From NCBI RefSeq assembly GCF_001638985.1, contig NW_017265144.1, positions 1,178,001 through 1,242,000 of the forward strand: a stretch of 64,000 nt of DNA. Direction: 5' to 3'. Under the pieces are notes generated by a model. It saw only the letters and a program-made list of their open reading frames with translations. It was not told the origin of the DNA and made no database searches. This DNA is from Phycomyces blakesleeanus NRRL 1555(-). Taxonomy: Eukaryota; Mucoromycota; Mucoromycetes; Mucorales; Phycomycetaceae. The number at the start of each line of letters is the position of its first letter. Within the stretch, counting starts at the first letter, position 1. The position numbers were made by a program, and so were the translations under genes. Below are positions 28,924 through 41,452 of this stretch, piece by piece.

Positions 28924-29926
28924 ATGGTTAGTCTTCCCAGTGTTCGTCGCAACGGTGCCTTGCCAAGTGTTGTCTATCCCTTCAAGGGAATCCTTCACTT
29001 CCTCCACCACCCTCGCCGCATTGCTGGTCCGATTCTCTTTTCGGCTCTCAAGTCGAGTGTTCTCAGTTTGCTTGCAGTTATTCCACTCTTCAAATATGGC
29101 TTCAGTGCCCAATCCCACTTAATCTCCAAGATCTATCTGCTGGTTGTACCCGAAGCCAGTTTCCCTTGGCTAATCCATGCCGGTGCCGCAATCGCAAGTG
29201 GGTTCCTGTGTGTGTTTGAGGCATTCGGTATCATGTCCCAGATTCACATCCATATCGTTGGATCTTATCCCGACCGCTTTTTTGAGAGCGTTCTGGTGGA
29301 GCGCAACATTATCCCTCCACCTGCCACCGCAAGTGCCAGCCAGGACCCTCCTTATGAGGACATTGATGGAACCAAGCCCAAGGTCCACAGTGTCATCTCA
29401 CCTGTTGGTATGATGCTTGGTGCTGCCAAGGAAGACCAGTCCTGGGGAGAGTTTTTTGTCCGTCCTATTGTGTACCTGGTTACACTGCCATTGTCGGTGG
29501 TCCCCATGGGTGGTCCTGTCCTGTTTATTACCATCCAGGCCTTGTTCAGAGGTGGCGAGTCGCACAAGCGTTACTTTGACCTCTACCACTGGAATAACAA
29601 CCAAAGACAGGGTCGTATCGAGAGAGAGTTCTGGAAATACCAATTCTTTGGTATGGTTGCCAGTGCATTGGAAATGATTCCCTTTGCTGGCTTCGTCTTT
29701 GGTTTCACCAGTCAAATTGGGTAATTTTATAATTCTATTTTATATATCTTTTTCTTTTTTTAAAAAAAAAATGGGGCTGTGCAGTGTCTAGTATTTGGTG
29801 CCTAGTATTTAGGGTGTGTATATATGTATATGTCATGTGTATTAATCGATTCATTTATTCTGTGATATTTCTAGTGCTGCAATGTGGATTGCTGACTTGG
29901 AAGAGGGTGATGATAAGTTGGCTTAA
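28924..29926 (+). CDS. EI24/RRT8-type multi-pass membrane protein
   Basis: Two exons, 28924-29720 and 29875-29926, encode 282 residues. The pattern matches fungal EI24-domain (Rrt8/outer-spore-wall-like) proteins: an N-terminal YPFKGILHFLHHP motif, then membrane segments around FSALKSSVLSLLAVIPLF, WLIHAGAAIASGFLCVF and FFVRPIVYLVTLPLSVVPM, and the C-terminal signature ALEMIPFAGFVFGFTSQIG, AAMWIADLE. The final intron interrupts the signature and both halves join in phase. In yeast, relatives sit on lipid droplets and contribute to the spore wall; the role here is unknown. Codon use is strongly biased toward C-ending codons, suggesting good expression. Confidence 0.75.
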
Positions 29927-30596
29927 GCTACTTCTTTATCTATTTATTTATTTATTTATTTATTTATTGAATTTATCCTCTCTCACATACAAAGACATAC
30001 GCACACACATTTATATATCTTTTACATATCCATTTACCTTTTTTACCTTTTTACTTACCTTTACTATTATACGATATCCCATTGTAACTTATACATATTT
30101 ATTACCCATTAAAACAAAGCACCACAAATATAGGATATTCTTTTTTATTTTTTAATAAATAAAACATTAAATATAAGTATACATATACATATATGTAAAC
30201 CTATTGGATACCTATGTGTCTAATTATAATATTCACAGTTAAAGACACAAACTCGATTAAATTCAATCTAAAATAACAACGCTTCTTTAATTTTTTTTTC
30301 TTTCCCAGCCAAAATATTTCTTTCGACCGAGACTAAGCCTCTAATTATATATATATATTTATATTATATTATATAAAGTATCTGTCCATTCGAACCATGA
30401 ATGAATGGTAACTTTGTCAAGCTCAAGTCAAGCACAAGTCAAGAAGATGTCTATTAAAATTATAGTGAAGAAAAAAAGTAGTTGAATAAATTCCTGTGCT
30501 TTGTACAATTTTATTTGTATTTCTTTTTTTATATATATAAAAATACAAGCCATATAAATATATATATATATATATATATATTATGTATTATATATT
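29927..30596. other. AT-rich spacer downstream of the RRT8-like gene
   Basis: TTTA repeats, TA repeats and homopolymers. There is no gene. Confidence 0.6.
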
Positions 30597-30779
30597 TTAG
30601 AGTTGACACATCTTTTTAATGGCTTTCCTTTGCAGTGTTACTTGCCCAGTCTTTCTTAATTTTTGCTTTTTTCTTTTTGGTTTTGGTGTCCAAGGAGATG
30701 GGCTCCAATCTGGTTCCAAATGAGCAACAAGGACAACACCCACAAAAAAAATTAAAGATATGAATCTCCTTCCTAACAT
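30597..30779 (-). CDS. possible 60-residue secreted or membrane mini-protein
   Basis: A minus-strand frame starting at the ATG at 30779 (a longer start at 30812 is possible) begins MLGRRFISLIFFVGVVLVAH, a signal-peptide-like or membrane helix. A Trp/Pro stretch (DWSPSPWTPKPKRKK) and a Lys/Arg-rich tail follow. It lies in a 1.4 kb spacer, with no intron signal and no family I recognise. The organised charge pattern is unusual in this otherwise low-complexity spacer, but chance cannot be excluded. Confidence 0.3.
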   Translation of the reverse strand: MLGRRFISLIFFVGVVLVAHLEPDWSPSPWTPKPKRKKQKLRKTGQVTLQRKAIKKMCQL

Positions 30780-31360
30780 TCCAAAATACTCGAATGTTTC
30801 AAGATAAAGCAATATATATATATATATATATATATATACATTATTATATTTTATATAAAAGTATATAGCAATATTTCCTTCAGTTGTCTAGTCAACTCAC
30901 TCGTTTTTAACTTTTACAACAACGAATGATCTTATATGTATTGGTTGGCTCAATGCTCAAAAGTATCTTAATATCAGTAACATGAAAAAATCTTCATAGT
31001 CAATGTATTGATACCTGTTAAGAACTTTAATAAACATTTATACATTTGCAGTAAGAGTACTATAGACAGAATGTTCTTTGTAGAAATAAACTACTGCTTG
31101 TCATACAACGGCAGAACTTGGTTTGCGGAAATCTTCTCTGATAATTCATTCTTCCATACCCCATTTCATTACCCCAATGTCACTCAAAAAAAATGTAGGA
31201 AAGAAAGAAAGAAGAAGCTTGTCTTGAATCTGAGTCTCTACCAAAAGCGGTTTGTGCCGCTTATACTCTAACCCCCTGGTGAGTTTACATTATTTATCTC
31301 TGTGCATGTACTCAAGACCTCGACTGTGTGTGTGTGTGTTATATGCATTCATTTATAAAT
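30780..31360. other. spacer, no gene seen
   Basis: TA repeats (30811-30838) and mixed AT-rich sequence, ending next to the 3' end of the minus-strand gene at 31361. Confidence 0.5.
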
Positions 31361-33255
31361 TTATTCATATATATTCTTTACTTTACTTTGCATTGCCTTG
31401 CCTTGCCTTACTTTATATTTTTCGTAGGCTTTGATTTCAGCAATCGTTTTATGCAACGATTTAGCAATTGTAATTTTAGATTTAAATGATCGTTTTGTCA
31501 GTATAAGTTTAGCTATGGCTTTCACATATTTTACTAGCTGTCCAATACTCAGCATCATCTTTGCTAGTTTAAGGACCATAAACTGGCTGTGGTGCCTAAA
31601 GTTTACATATTGCTTCAAATCAAACGGCTGCTGAGAAGATATCTGCAGGAACATTTTATCCACTTGGTCGACCAGCTGAACATAATCTTCCATGTAACTT
31701 GACACACTGCAAGAAAGGATTTTGAACACTTTCCACAGTTGTTTCTCGGGTTTCTTGTAAAAGTATTCCATTTTCCGCTTCTGGAGGCTAACTCCTATAC
31801 GGAAACTTTTGATCCTGGTGGCACTGTTGAAAACTGAAGTATGTCGAGTGAATCGGTCCACCAGGTATTCTCTAATGTATTGTATTGTCTACTTGATTTT
31901 GATGGTGTTGTTATTAATTTTTGCATGATTAAAGAGATAATTCTAAGAATTAGAAACCAACATTGTTTGTTTTATATATATATGATACTTACATCAAATG
32001 AATAGCCAACTCTTGATCTTACATCAGCTTCTTCCAGAGCTTTACTGGAACTCCCAAAAGTATTTTCCTTTTCCACTTCGTTTTCGATAGTCTTGATAAA
32101 TGAGCAAAGTTTGCCTTCTAGCTCATCATATTCGTAATCATCTAAGTTTGGTCTATGTTCGGATTCTGAGCTTGAAGACCCACTATCATTATCATTATCA
32201 TTATCATTATCATCCTCATCTTCACTTTTATCCATATTATCTAAATTGTGCATAGTATCATTTGGTTTGGACTTTTGGCAAGAATCAAATTCTATTTTCT
32301 GACAAAGGCGTGATCGAGGATTTACAAAAGATACCCTTTTGACATCTCTGTCTTTAATGCTTCTTGAAGAATTGAGGTCGATAATATATTGTGCTAAAAA
32401 CTCAGGTTCAGGCTTGTGGACAAGAAAAGTTCCTGTTATCAAAAAAAAACCAAGTCAATATTTTCTTCTTTTTATTTTCTTGCATAAAAGGTCAAACATG
32501 TGTAGCTTATCTTACCGTATCTTGTTGTGCGCAATGCAACATGGCGTAAAGCTAATTTCATATCATTGATTTTTGATCTTACTACGACTGGTCTCAGTCC
32601 ATATTCAGTGAACCCTTTTAATGATAAGATATATAGCTTGTTAGTCAGTAAGCTGTTCAATATATTACAAATCAAATAGTATGACACATAATCAAAGTCT
32701 TGCTGTTACTTTCTGTATTTCCTTACTATTACTATTAAAAACTACCTTAATAAATATATATACAGTCTTCCCTTGTCTGTTTGTTTGTTACGCTTATATT
32801 ATTATATACATATGTATATACATTATTCATTTATTTATTTTTACCTTTCATAGGATGATTAGCTTCTCTATCCAATTTTCGACAAGCCGATAAAGAAGAT
32901 CGTTCGGCGTCTGAAATAATACAAGATAGACTGTCGTCTGAAGAAGGGGATTCGCTTGGTTCGCTCAGGACTTCTTCCAACAATTCATTAACAACACGAG
33001 ACAGATAATCGGCTTGGCTGAACTCTTCTACGTCGGCATTTTTTTCTTTGAGCTCGTATTGGTAGTCCATGGTTTGTTGATTAGATGGGACGTTTGTATA
33101 AGACATTACAGTTGAACCAATCTGATTACATGCGGAATTGCCAAAAGATAGAATTGGTGATGAACATTCTAAAGAGTTGTTTGATGGCGATCCGACAGGT
33201 ATGACTGTACTTTCACCAATACAGGAAATGAACTATGTCAAAAAAAAACATTTAG

Positions 33256-33296
<41 letters not shown>

Positions 33297-33557
33297 TGTG
33301 TGTATGAGCTTAATACTTTATATATATATGTTTGTTTGCTTATCTATTTATTAAATTTAATTTAATTTATTTATTTATTTATTTATTATTATTATTTTTC
33401 TAAATCTTACCTTATCGGTAGTGAGACCGCTGTCAATATTGACTATATCAACCCTCTCACTAATATATATATATATATATTTAATAATGATTTTAGTAAA
33501 AAATAATCGTGTTTATGCTTGGTGATCTTTGTGGGTTGGTTGATAGACTGACCTCAT
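31361..33557 (-). CDS. unrecognised 502-residue protein
   Basis: Exons 33557-33553 (ATGAG), 33459-33411, 33232-32845, 32614-32516, 32432-31993 and 31888-31361 join in phase. The 5-nt first exon is the least certain part; the next in-frame ATG is at 33106. The N-terminal half is Ser/acid-rich (SEPSESPSSDDSLS). A compact middle part reads GLRPVVVRSKINDMKLALRH and YGTFLVHKPEPEFLAQYIID. A second acidic Ser/Asp tract contains a DNDN repeat. The last 175 residues are basic and helical (QLVDQVDKMFLQISSQQPFD and KLAKMMLSIGQLVKYVKAIA). No catalytic motif, signal peptide or membrane segment is evident. I do not recognise the family. Coding status is supported by phase-consistent splicing and the lack of stops. 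Confidence 0.65.
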
Positions 33558-34843
33558 ATTCAACGTTCTTGGAGTTGAAATATAAGTTAAAAGAGGGGGG
33601 ATGTTGGCTTTTTAGAAGAAGAAAAAGAAACCTCTTCTATTTTACTTTTCGCTTACTTCCCCAAATGAATTATTTTTAACAAACAAATAGAAAATAAAAC
33701 TAATGAATATAAAGAGGAATATACTAGTAAAAATTCACCGTTGTTGGTTCTATTTGTTATTAGTATTGTTATTATTTTCATTGAACTATGTACAGTTGTA
33801 TAGCTGTATATCTGTATAATGTATAGACATTTATAAATTAAGAAGAAGAAAAGAAAAAAAAAGGTATATTGGAATAGTATTCCCCTACAACTTTCACTAA
33901 ATGCTGTACTGAAATATGTTGTATCTTTAAGTAACATGAATCTTATTAAATAAGCATCTTTACAAATAGGCTAAAGATGATTTTTGAATATTAAAAAAAC
34001 CGAGCACATTATCTATACAAACACATTAAAAAGAAACTTAAATGATCCCATTCTTTGATGTCTACTCTAGATTCTTTGGAATGTATTCAAATAAGAAAAC
34101 AACTGCAATAAAAATATTCTTTATTTTGAAATCTAAAGCAGAACCAAGCATCTTTAACACTATCGGAAAACATAAGAAACTCAGGACTTATTTCCTATAA
34201 AGGAGAGGTTTGGTACCTGGAGAGATATTGATCAAGACGTAAAGTGCTGGGGGGGATAAAGTAATAAACTAATAATAACTACAGCCTCTTTAGTATATAA
34301 AACTTTGACTCTAATACATTGACCAAACTAACCGGGTTATTAACGGATCTCAATTATTATTATTATTATTATCATGATTATTTTGTTAAACTTGGTTTAC
34401 ATTACAGGTACATTACCATAGGGATTTAACAAGATTTTACACAAGTTTTAAATTCCAAAAAAAAAAGAAAAGAAAACAATGTTATTGGACAAAAGTTCTT
34501 TTACCAACGTAGAAAAATCCCATGTTCAAGAAAAATCTTGGTTTCTATTGGATGTACTTTATCTGATTTACCGTTACTTTAAACGTAACTTCTCAAGGTA
34601 CTCTAAACATAGTAATTTAGACGTACCTTTTCTCTCTCATTTTTTTTTATGTGTATTTTAAAAATCCTATAAAAGTGAAAATACGTGTCACATATGACGT
34701 AAGCAAATAAGTCATGTGATATAAAAGATTATAATATTCGAGAAATAAAGAAAAAAAAAGAAAAAAGATAGAGTGTGTGTGCAGGACTAGTTTTTTTTTT
34801 TTTGAAGAAAACTTACTAGTTAAATTCATTAACATCCTCCACC

Positions 34844-34877
<34 letters not shown>

Positions 34878-34960
34878 CATAAATAAATATATCAATATAT
34901 AGATATATATATATATATATATATTGATTCTTTCTCTTTATTTCTTCGTCTTTTTAAACG
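33558..34960. other. divergent intergenic region before RPB4
   Basis: 1.4 kb of AT-rich sequence with CA and TA microsatellites close to the RPB4 start (34843-34922). No gene is supported. Confidence 0.6.
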
Positions 34961-36226
34961 ATGGGCTCACGACACCAACAGAGACATCTTCTTAGAGGAG
35001 GACCCGAACAAGAAGATGCCACAACATTAAAGCTTGGAGAAGGTAGCGATTGTGATTTTGATTTTTGTTTTATTTACTTGATTATCATACTCTATATATA
35101 TACATATATACGATTAGAGAATTTCATATTCTTTTTTTTTTTTCCTTATAATTTCTATTTCATCATCGTCATTTTGATTCATTAATATCGAAAACATCAA
35201 AAAAATACAAAAACAAACAAACAAATGAATCAATAAATCAATAAATAAATAAATGTAGAAATAGTAATTGAACAAAAATGAAATACAATTATCAATTCAC
35301 TTATATAAATGTAAAATTAAATCAAATCAACATTTTTACACATCATCACTATTCTTCGTTTGTTCTTCGTTGTTCGTCTTTCTCATTGTTTGTGCTGGTG
35401 ACAGAATTCGCCAATGCCCAGTGTCTGTATATATCTGAAGTACGAATCCTTTTGGAAGCTCATGTTGATTCCAAGGAGAATGGAAGCGTGACACGTCAAA
35501 CGACAAAGTAGGAAGATTACATATTTATACTACCATTTAAAAGAAAGATTGAATCACAAAAAAAAAGAGCGAGAGAGAGAGAGAGAGAGTGAAATGAAAT
35601 GAAATGAAAGAAATGGAATTGAATTGAATGGGATGGGATGGAAATAAATGAGATGAAATGAAAAACTGATCGATCCGTAATGACCGTACTAGTGTGATGC
35701 AAAAGACACTCGAATATGTCAGAGCATTCAGTCGGTTCAGTAACAGAGATTCTGTACGTGAAGTACGCCAGTAAGTTTTCTTTAAGATATTAGTAATAGA
35801 GAAAAGTGTGTATATAATATATAAATGTACAAGAGATTAAACAAAATGAAAAATGTCTTAGGTTACTTGGTAAAGATGATCTGGCACCTTTTGAGATGTC
35901 GCAATTGGCTAATTTGTGCTGTGAAGATGCCGAGGAAGCAAAGGCATTGATCCCAAGGTAATTATAGGAATAATAAAGGGAAATAGAGATAAAGAGGTAA
36001 AAGGAGCAAAGAGAAGGTGGTTAGATAGAATTAGACCAAAAGATCAAAGACAATGGGGCCTTTAGGTGTGCATATGTATATGAATGGATCATGATCTATA
36101 ATTTGTTACTGTTGGATTAAAATTTTACATATACCTTTCTGTTTTAGTTTGGCCAACAAGGTTGAGGATGATCAGCTACAGGAAATGCTGAACCAAATGT
36201 TGACCATTAAGAAGTTCCAGGGTTAA
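34961..36226 (+). CDS. RPB4: RNA polymerase II subunit Rpb4
   Basis: Five exons, 34961-35042, 35405-35507, 35693-35770, 35862-35957 and 36148-36226, encode 145 residues. After a short hydrophilic leader (MGSRHQQRHLLRGGPEQEDA) the Rpb4 core is clear: LGEEFANAQCLYISEVRILL, then LEYVRAFSRFSNRDSVREVR, DLAPFEMSQLANLCCEDAEE and AKALIPSLANKVEDDQLQEM, ending TIKKFQG. Rpb4 pairs with Rpb7 to form the stalk of RNA polymerase II, with roles in initiation, mRNA export and decay. Length is close to the metazoan/fission-yeast type and lacks the long insert of budding yeast. Introns are 90-360 bp and the coding exons are short. Confidence 0.95.
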
Positions 36227-36789
36227 CGAGTAAAAGATACAGAACATACAAAACATACAAATGTAAAGACGTACAGATATACAGATATACAAAAAAAATA
36301 CAGACAGACAGAAAGAGACAGAAAGAGAAAAGGGTTGATAGAGAAAATGAATAGTAAAACATATATACATATATATTGTTCACCAAAAAAGGAAAAAAGA
36401 AAATGAAGACTTTTTTTTTATTTATTTTATTTTTTTGATTCATACTCTTCGTTCATTAATCCCAAAACCATGTAACATATTTTTATTTTATTTTTATTTT
36501 TATTATTTCTATATTTTATTTTAACTATTTTATTATTTTATGTTTTTTTTTTGAATATTGAGTTTTGGCCATATATATATACTAAATACATAAACACAAG
36601 TTTATATATGAATGTACAGGTGTAGATGAGGGTGTTTGATCCAATGAACTTCTTTTGATTTGATTGTTTTTTTTTTTTAAAAAAAATAACAAAGAAGTTC
36701 AAATTACATATGTAGATGTAGCTTTTTATATATATATAAAAACAAACAAAAAAAAAAGACTCTAGGCAAAAAATCAATAGTACATGTAT
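36227..36789. other. convergent spacer between RPB4 and thiolase
   Basis: ACAGATA/GACAGA repeats, long T runs and TA repeats; both genes end here. No gene is seen. Confidence 0.6.
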
Positions 36790-38355
36790 TTACTCGCGCT
36801 CCCAGACAGCAGCCATACCCATGCCAGAACCAATGCACATGGTAGTAACACCGATTCTTGTGTTGGTACGCTTGAGCTCAGGGAAAAGAGTGGCAACCTG
36901 TCTGGCACCAGTACAGCCAAGAGGATGGCCAATGGCAATAGCGCCACCCTTGGGATTGACCTTGTGGAAAGGAATGTTGAGAGCCTTGATGGTATAAAGC
37001 GCCTGGGAAGCAAAGGCCTCGTTGATCTCAAAGATATCGACATCCTCGATCTTCAAGCCAGCTCTTTCGAGAACAACAGGGATAGCGTAGGCGGGTCCAA
37101 CTCCCATAACACGAGGAGGGACCTATAGAATAAGAAATTGAATAAGTAGCTGTTTCAATTGCATTGCGTTGATTCGATTTGATTTGATTTGATTTGTAAT
37201 TTTTTATACATATCTTGTATTTTTAATCATCATTTAGATCATTTAAGAAAAAGAAAGGACAACTTACACCAACGGAGCAAGAGGTGACAAACTTGCCCAG
37301 AATTGGAAGAGAGTATTTATGAGCAGTCTTGCGCTTCATCAACAGGACAGCAGCAGCACCATCGGAGATCTGGGAGGCATTACCAGCAGTGGTAGAGCCG
37401 GTAGGAATAAAGGCTGGCTTGAGCTTACCAAGAGCCTCGGCAGACGACGAGGCACGGATGCCTTCGTCCTTGTCGACCAGAACCTTGGAGGCCTTGCCAT
37501 CCTTATCCAGAACAGTGGTCTCGACAGCGACAATCTCCTCCTTAAAGTAACCAGCAGCCTGTGCGGCGGCTGCCTTTTTGTGGGACTCTGCGGAGAAAGC
37601 GTCTTGCTCTGCACGAGAGATTCCATAATCAGAAGCGACATTTTCGGATGTGATGCTTTTTTGTGGTTTTTGGTTTTAATGTTAGTTAAATTGATTAAAT
37701 ATATATATATATATATATATATAATCCATAATTAAATAAATAAATAAATAAAAAAGGTTATGAACTTTACCCCATGGGAATGGTACAGTCACTGGCAGTG
37801 GTAGATTCATTGATCATCTTTTGGGACAGAGGAATATCACGGGAAAAATAATCGGCCGACATGGATTCGACGCCAGCTCCAATACCGACTTCAATCAAAC
37901 CAGCCTGGATGGCAGTTGCAATCTGAACACAGGCCTGCAGACCAGACGAGCACTGGCGGTTGATGGTGCTGACAGAGGTTGTTTCTGGAAAGCCTGCGTA
38001 GAGGGAAGCCATGCGGGCAGGTGTTGCTAGGCCACCCTTACCAGAGACGTTACCGACCGTGATATCCTCAACCAAGGCAGGGTTAATTCCAGTCTTTTCA
38101 ATAGTAGCCTTGAGAACAAACGAGAGAAGTTCTATTGACATACAAAATATTCATTAATTCATTATTGGCTCTATTTTTTTTTTATTTTTTATTACCATCA
38201 GCCAAGGTGTCCTTGAAACCACCTCTGCGTCCCTTTCCAAGAGCAGTACGGACGGCAGAGACAACAACAACGTCTTCAGGAGACTTTACACCAACGTGGG
38301 TGAGCTGGGACTTGGTCAAGGAAGGCAATGTAATTGGGAATGGAAGGGAAGCCAT
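36790..38355 (-). CDS. 3-ketoacyl-CoA thiolase (acetyl-CoA acyltransferase)
   Basis: Exons 38355-38196, 38131-37771, 37655-37268 and 37122-36790 give 413 residues. Thiolase marks: VVVSAVRTALGKGRRGGFKD; the nucleophilic Cys in STINRQCSSGLQACVQIATA; the NEAFASQAL loop; the His of GGAIAIGHPLGCTGARQ; and the second catalytic Cys in TTMCIGSGMGMAAVWE. The enzyme cleaves 3-ketoacyl-CoA with CoA in beta-oxidation. The long N-terminal extension and the NRQCSSGLQ type match the peroxisomal POT1/ACAA1 group rather than acetoacetyl-CoA thiolase. I see no clear PTS2 nonapeptide in the first 40 residues (MASLPFPITLPSLTKSQLTH...) and the C-terminus WERE is not a PTS1, so localisation is open. Confidence 0.93.
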
Positions 38356-38807
38356 GGTATAAAAAAAAAGTAAGAAGAAGAAGAAGAAGAAGAGTTATGT
38401 GTGTGTACCTCTGTATGTATATATGTATGTATGTGCGTGTGGAGTAGTTTATAAAGATTTTCGAAAACCTATTTTGTTTGAGGGTCCGAATATATATGAT
38501 TTTGTAACCCAATATCGTTTAACAATCTCTCAACTCAATTTTCTGGATTAACTTTACCCAAGTTTTCCTTTTATTTTTTACCCCACTTTTTTTTTAACTC
38601 GTATTTGTCAGAAGAATTAGAGTCCAATAAGCTGTGAGAATATATCTACCTCTCTATATAAAGACATGTAAAGATATATATATATATATATCATTCATTC
38701 ATTTAAAATAAAAAAGTTTTAAAAAAAATGTGTTGTATTGACATGTACAGTTGATCGATCTTCAATATAAAAGAAGAAGAACAAGAAGAAGGACAAAGTA
38801 TATATTT
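38356..38807. other. spacer between SSE1 3' end and thiolase 5' end
   Basis: This 450 bp carries the thiolase promoter (transcribed leftward) and the SSE1 terminator region. It includes CTT, GTAT and TA repeats. No gene. Confidence 0.6.
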
Positions 38808-41452
38808 CTAGTCTACATCCATTCCGTTTTCTTGTTTAGAGTCCTTTTCAACGCCTTCCATAGGTGTGCCTTCTTTGTCATCCATCTCCTCAACATCACC
38901 ATTATCGTTAGTATCTTTTTTGTCGGATTGTGCTTCTGGTTGAGGGGTAGCTGGCTTGGGCTTACTGAGCAATTTGGTTGCAAATGCTCTGAGCTCCTCT
39001 TCTTCTTTGAGGACTTCCTTTGAGGTCAGAGGCAGGTCGACGTGCTTGGGTAGGCCCTTGTGCTTGGCAAACTCGGACTCCAGCCAGCGCTGGGCCCGCT
39101 CGCACCGCTCGACGATGTCTTGCTTGTCGTGGGCAGGGATGTGGGCATAGACTGTGCTCATGGCCTCTTCGGTCAGACGACTGCAGACTGCACGCAGCTG
39201 GCGGTCGGCACGGGCCAGCTCTTCTGATTCCCGGAAGCGTTCGACGACCGGACCGCCGACCTTCTTGAGCCCCTCGAGTTTCTCGAGATAGACCGACTTG
39301 TGCACGTCGTCTCCTTCGTCATAGATCCAGTCCACGACTGCATTGAGGTCATCGGCAAACCGTTCCTTGATGGCCGGATCAATGTAGTCCGACAGCGGGC
39401 CCATGATCTTGTCGCGCATGTCGTAGCCATACTCCTCCAGCGCGTTCTTGGCAGCCTCGGTTGCGATGATCAGCTTGTCGTTTGCGGCCATCTGGCTCTC
39501 TTCTTCGATGTACCGGTCGATGATGTTCCTGGCAAGCGAAGAGGTGATCGAAACCACGTTGTGGTCACGCACCTTGACGACCTTTTTGACTTTTCGGATC
39601 TCTTTCTTTTCCTCTCCGCCTTCGCCTTCGCCTTTGCCTTCGCCTTCTTTAGTTTTATCATCCTTGAGCTTGACTTCTTCTTCGAATTCCTTTTCTTCGA
39701 CAGTGTAGGCCCCGATGACAGACAGGACGCCGTGGATGTTGATCTTGACCTTGACCTTGACCTCGGCCGGGCCTCCGTTGACAGGCTCGACGTCCTTGAT
39801 GTTGTACTGGCCAATCCAGGAAGAGATGCCGGTCGGCAGTTCTTCAGGGTAGGCGTAGTAGGCCTCGAGCAAGAACGGCTTTGATCTGTTGAAAGTCAGG
39901 ATCTTTGTGGACGGCAAGGAGTTGTTTCTGTTGAAAGCGATGATTTCGGTGTCTTCGTCTTCGGGGGTCTGGGCCCACTGTAGCTTGATGGGATAAGTGA
40001 TGATGTCCTGGACACGGAAGTCACGGACCTTGAATGCGGGCGAGAGCATGGCACACTGCAGCGCCGCGCCACGCGAGATGGCCTCGTCCTGGTTCAGAGT
40101 GGTCGATATTTCCTTGTTAAAGAACTTTGAGATGGTGGCCTTGATGGCCGGAATGCGGGTTGAGCCACCGACGATCTCGACGGCGTCAATGTCGGACACG
40201 GCCATTCCAGAGTTCTCGAGTGCCTTTGCCAGCGTGAGTTCGGTGCGGGTAAAAAGATGGGAGGCCCAGTCTTCAAAGTCGGCGCGGTTGACGATTGCCG
40301 AAACGTCCTTGTCGTCCATGATAGACTCGATGTTGACCGGGGCCTGTGGGTTGGCCGACAGCATCTTCTTGCAGCGCTCGGCCGCAGCACGGAGCCGGAT
40401 AAGGGCCTTTTTGTTTGAGAAGACGTCGATCTTGAATTTCTCCTTAAAGTGTTCGGCCAGTTTTTCGACGATCACCTGGTCAAATGCGCGGCCGCCAAAG
40501 TGGATGTCGTAGGCAGTTCCCCGGACTGTCAATTGGCCCTTGACAAAGGAGACGATTGCGGTGGAGTAGCTGGAGTAGCCAATGTCGACAAACGCGACGT
40601 TTCTGGGCTTGTCTTCAGGCAGATCGGTCTTTGTGATTCCGTAGCCTAGAGAGGCAGCAGCCAGATCGTTGACGAGTCGCAGGCAGTTAAGGCCTACAAT
40701 CTGGGCAGCGTCCAAGACGGCGCGGCGCTGGATTTCGGTGAACCATCCGGGGACAGTGATTACGCAGTCTGAGACGGGGATTTTCAGTTCGTGGCTGGCG
40801 GTTTCCTTGAGCTTGCCCAAGAACATGGCCAGCAGCTGGACATTTGAGAACGAGCGTGATTCTCCGAGGAAGTTGACGGCAGCACCGACCTGGCCGTCGA
40901 CCTCGGCCAGCTCGGCAGTCACGTAGTTGACTTCGTTGCCTACGATCTCTGGATCATCGAGTCTGCGGCCGGCCAGACGCTTCAGACTGCCTACGGTGTT
41001 TTTGAAGTTACCGATCTCTTGAGTTTTTGCAGACTCGCCCAAGAATCTCTGCTTGAAGCCAAAAGACACCAACGAACTAGACGATTTAGATTGTTTAGAT
41101 TGTTTAGATTTCCTGTATTACAAACAAACACTTGTACACATTTGTGTATAGTGTGTCATTAAGTTGACTTGAGGATACTTACGGTGTGGCACGGTTTGAT
41201 ACTTCGTTGCAGATGACATCGATACCGCGGTTTCTTGCTACTGCGATTACTGATTGGAGATTTCCAAGATCAAAACCCTTGAAAAGAAAAGAAAAATGAT
41301 TTGATTTGATTAGGATAATTTGATGCGTATACGTATTAATGTCGCTTATTTTTATTTATTTTGTTCTATTAGATGACGTTGAATGATGATCATAGTAGTA
41401 AATTGAATTGAATTGAATTGAATTGAATTGAAATACTTACAACGACAGACAT
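38808..41452 (-). CDS. SSE1: Hsp110-family nucleotide exchange factor (SSE1-like)
   Basis: Exons 41452-41441, 41277-41183 and 41076-38808 encode 791 residues. The first exon codes only MSVV, joining [20 protein letters not shown]. Hsp70-type nucleotide-binding domain motifs are [36 protein letters not shown] and [14 protein letters not shown] beta domain, a long acidic Lys/Glu loop ([15 protein letters not shown]) and a helical C-terminal domain follow, ending in an acidic tail [17 protein letters not shown]. These are the Hsp110/Sse features. Sse proteins release ADP from cytosolic Hsp70 and hold unfolded clients. The splice acceptor at 41077 gives the conserved RATPSLVSFG junction; another acceptor 36 nt upstream is in frame (see findings). 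A heat shock element lies about 250 bp upstream. Confidence 0.95.

Noticed and set aside
28751..29122. Plus-strand frame starting upstream of the RRT8-like gene
   Set aside because: It reads AT-rich 5' sequence and then overlaps the real gene in a different frame.
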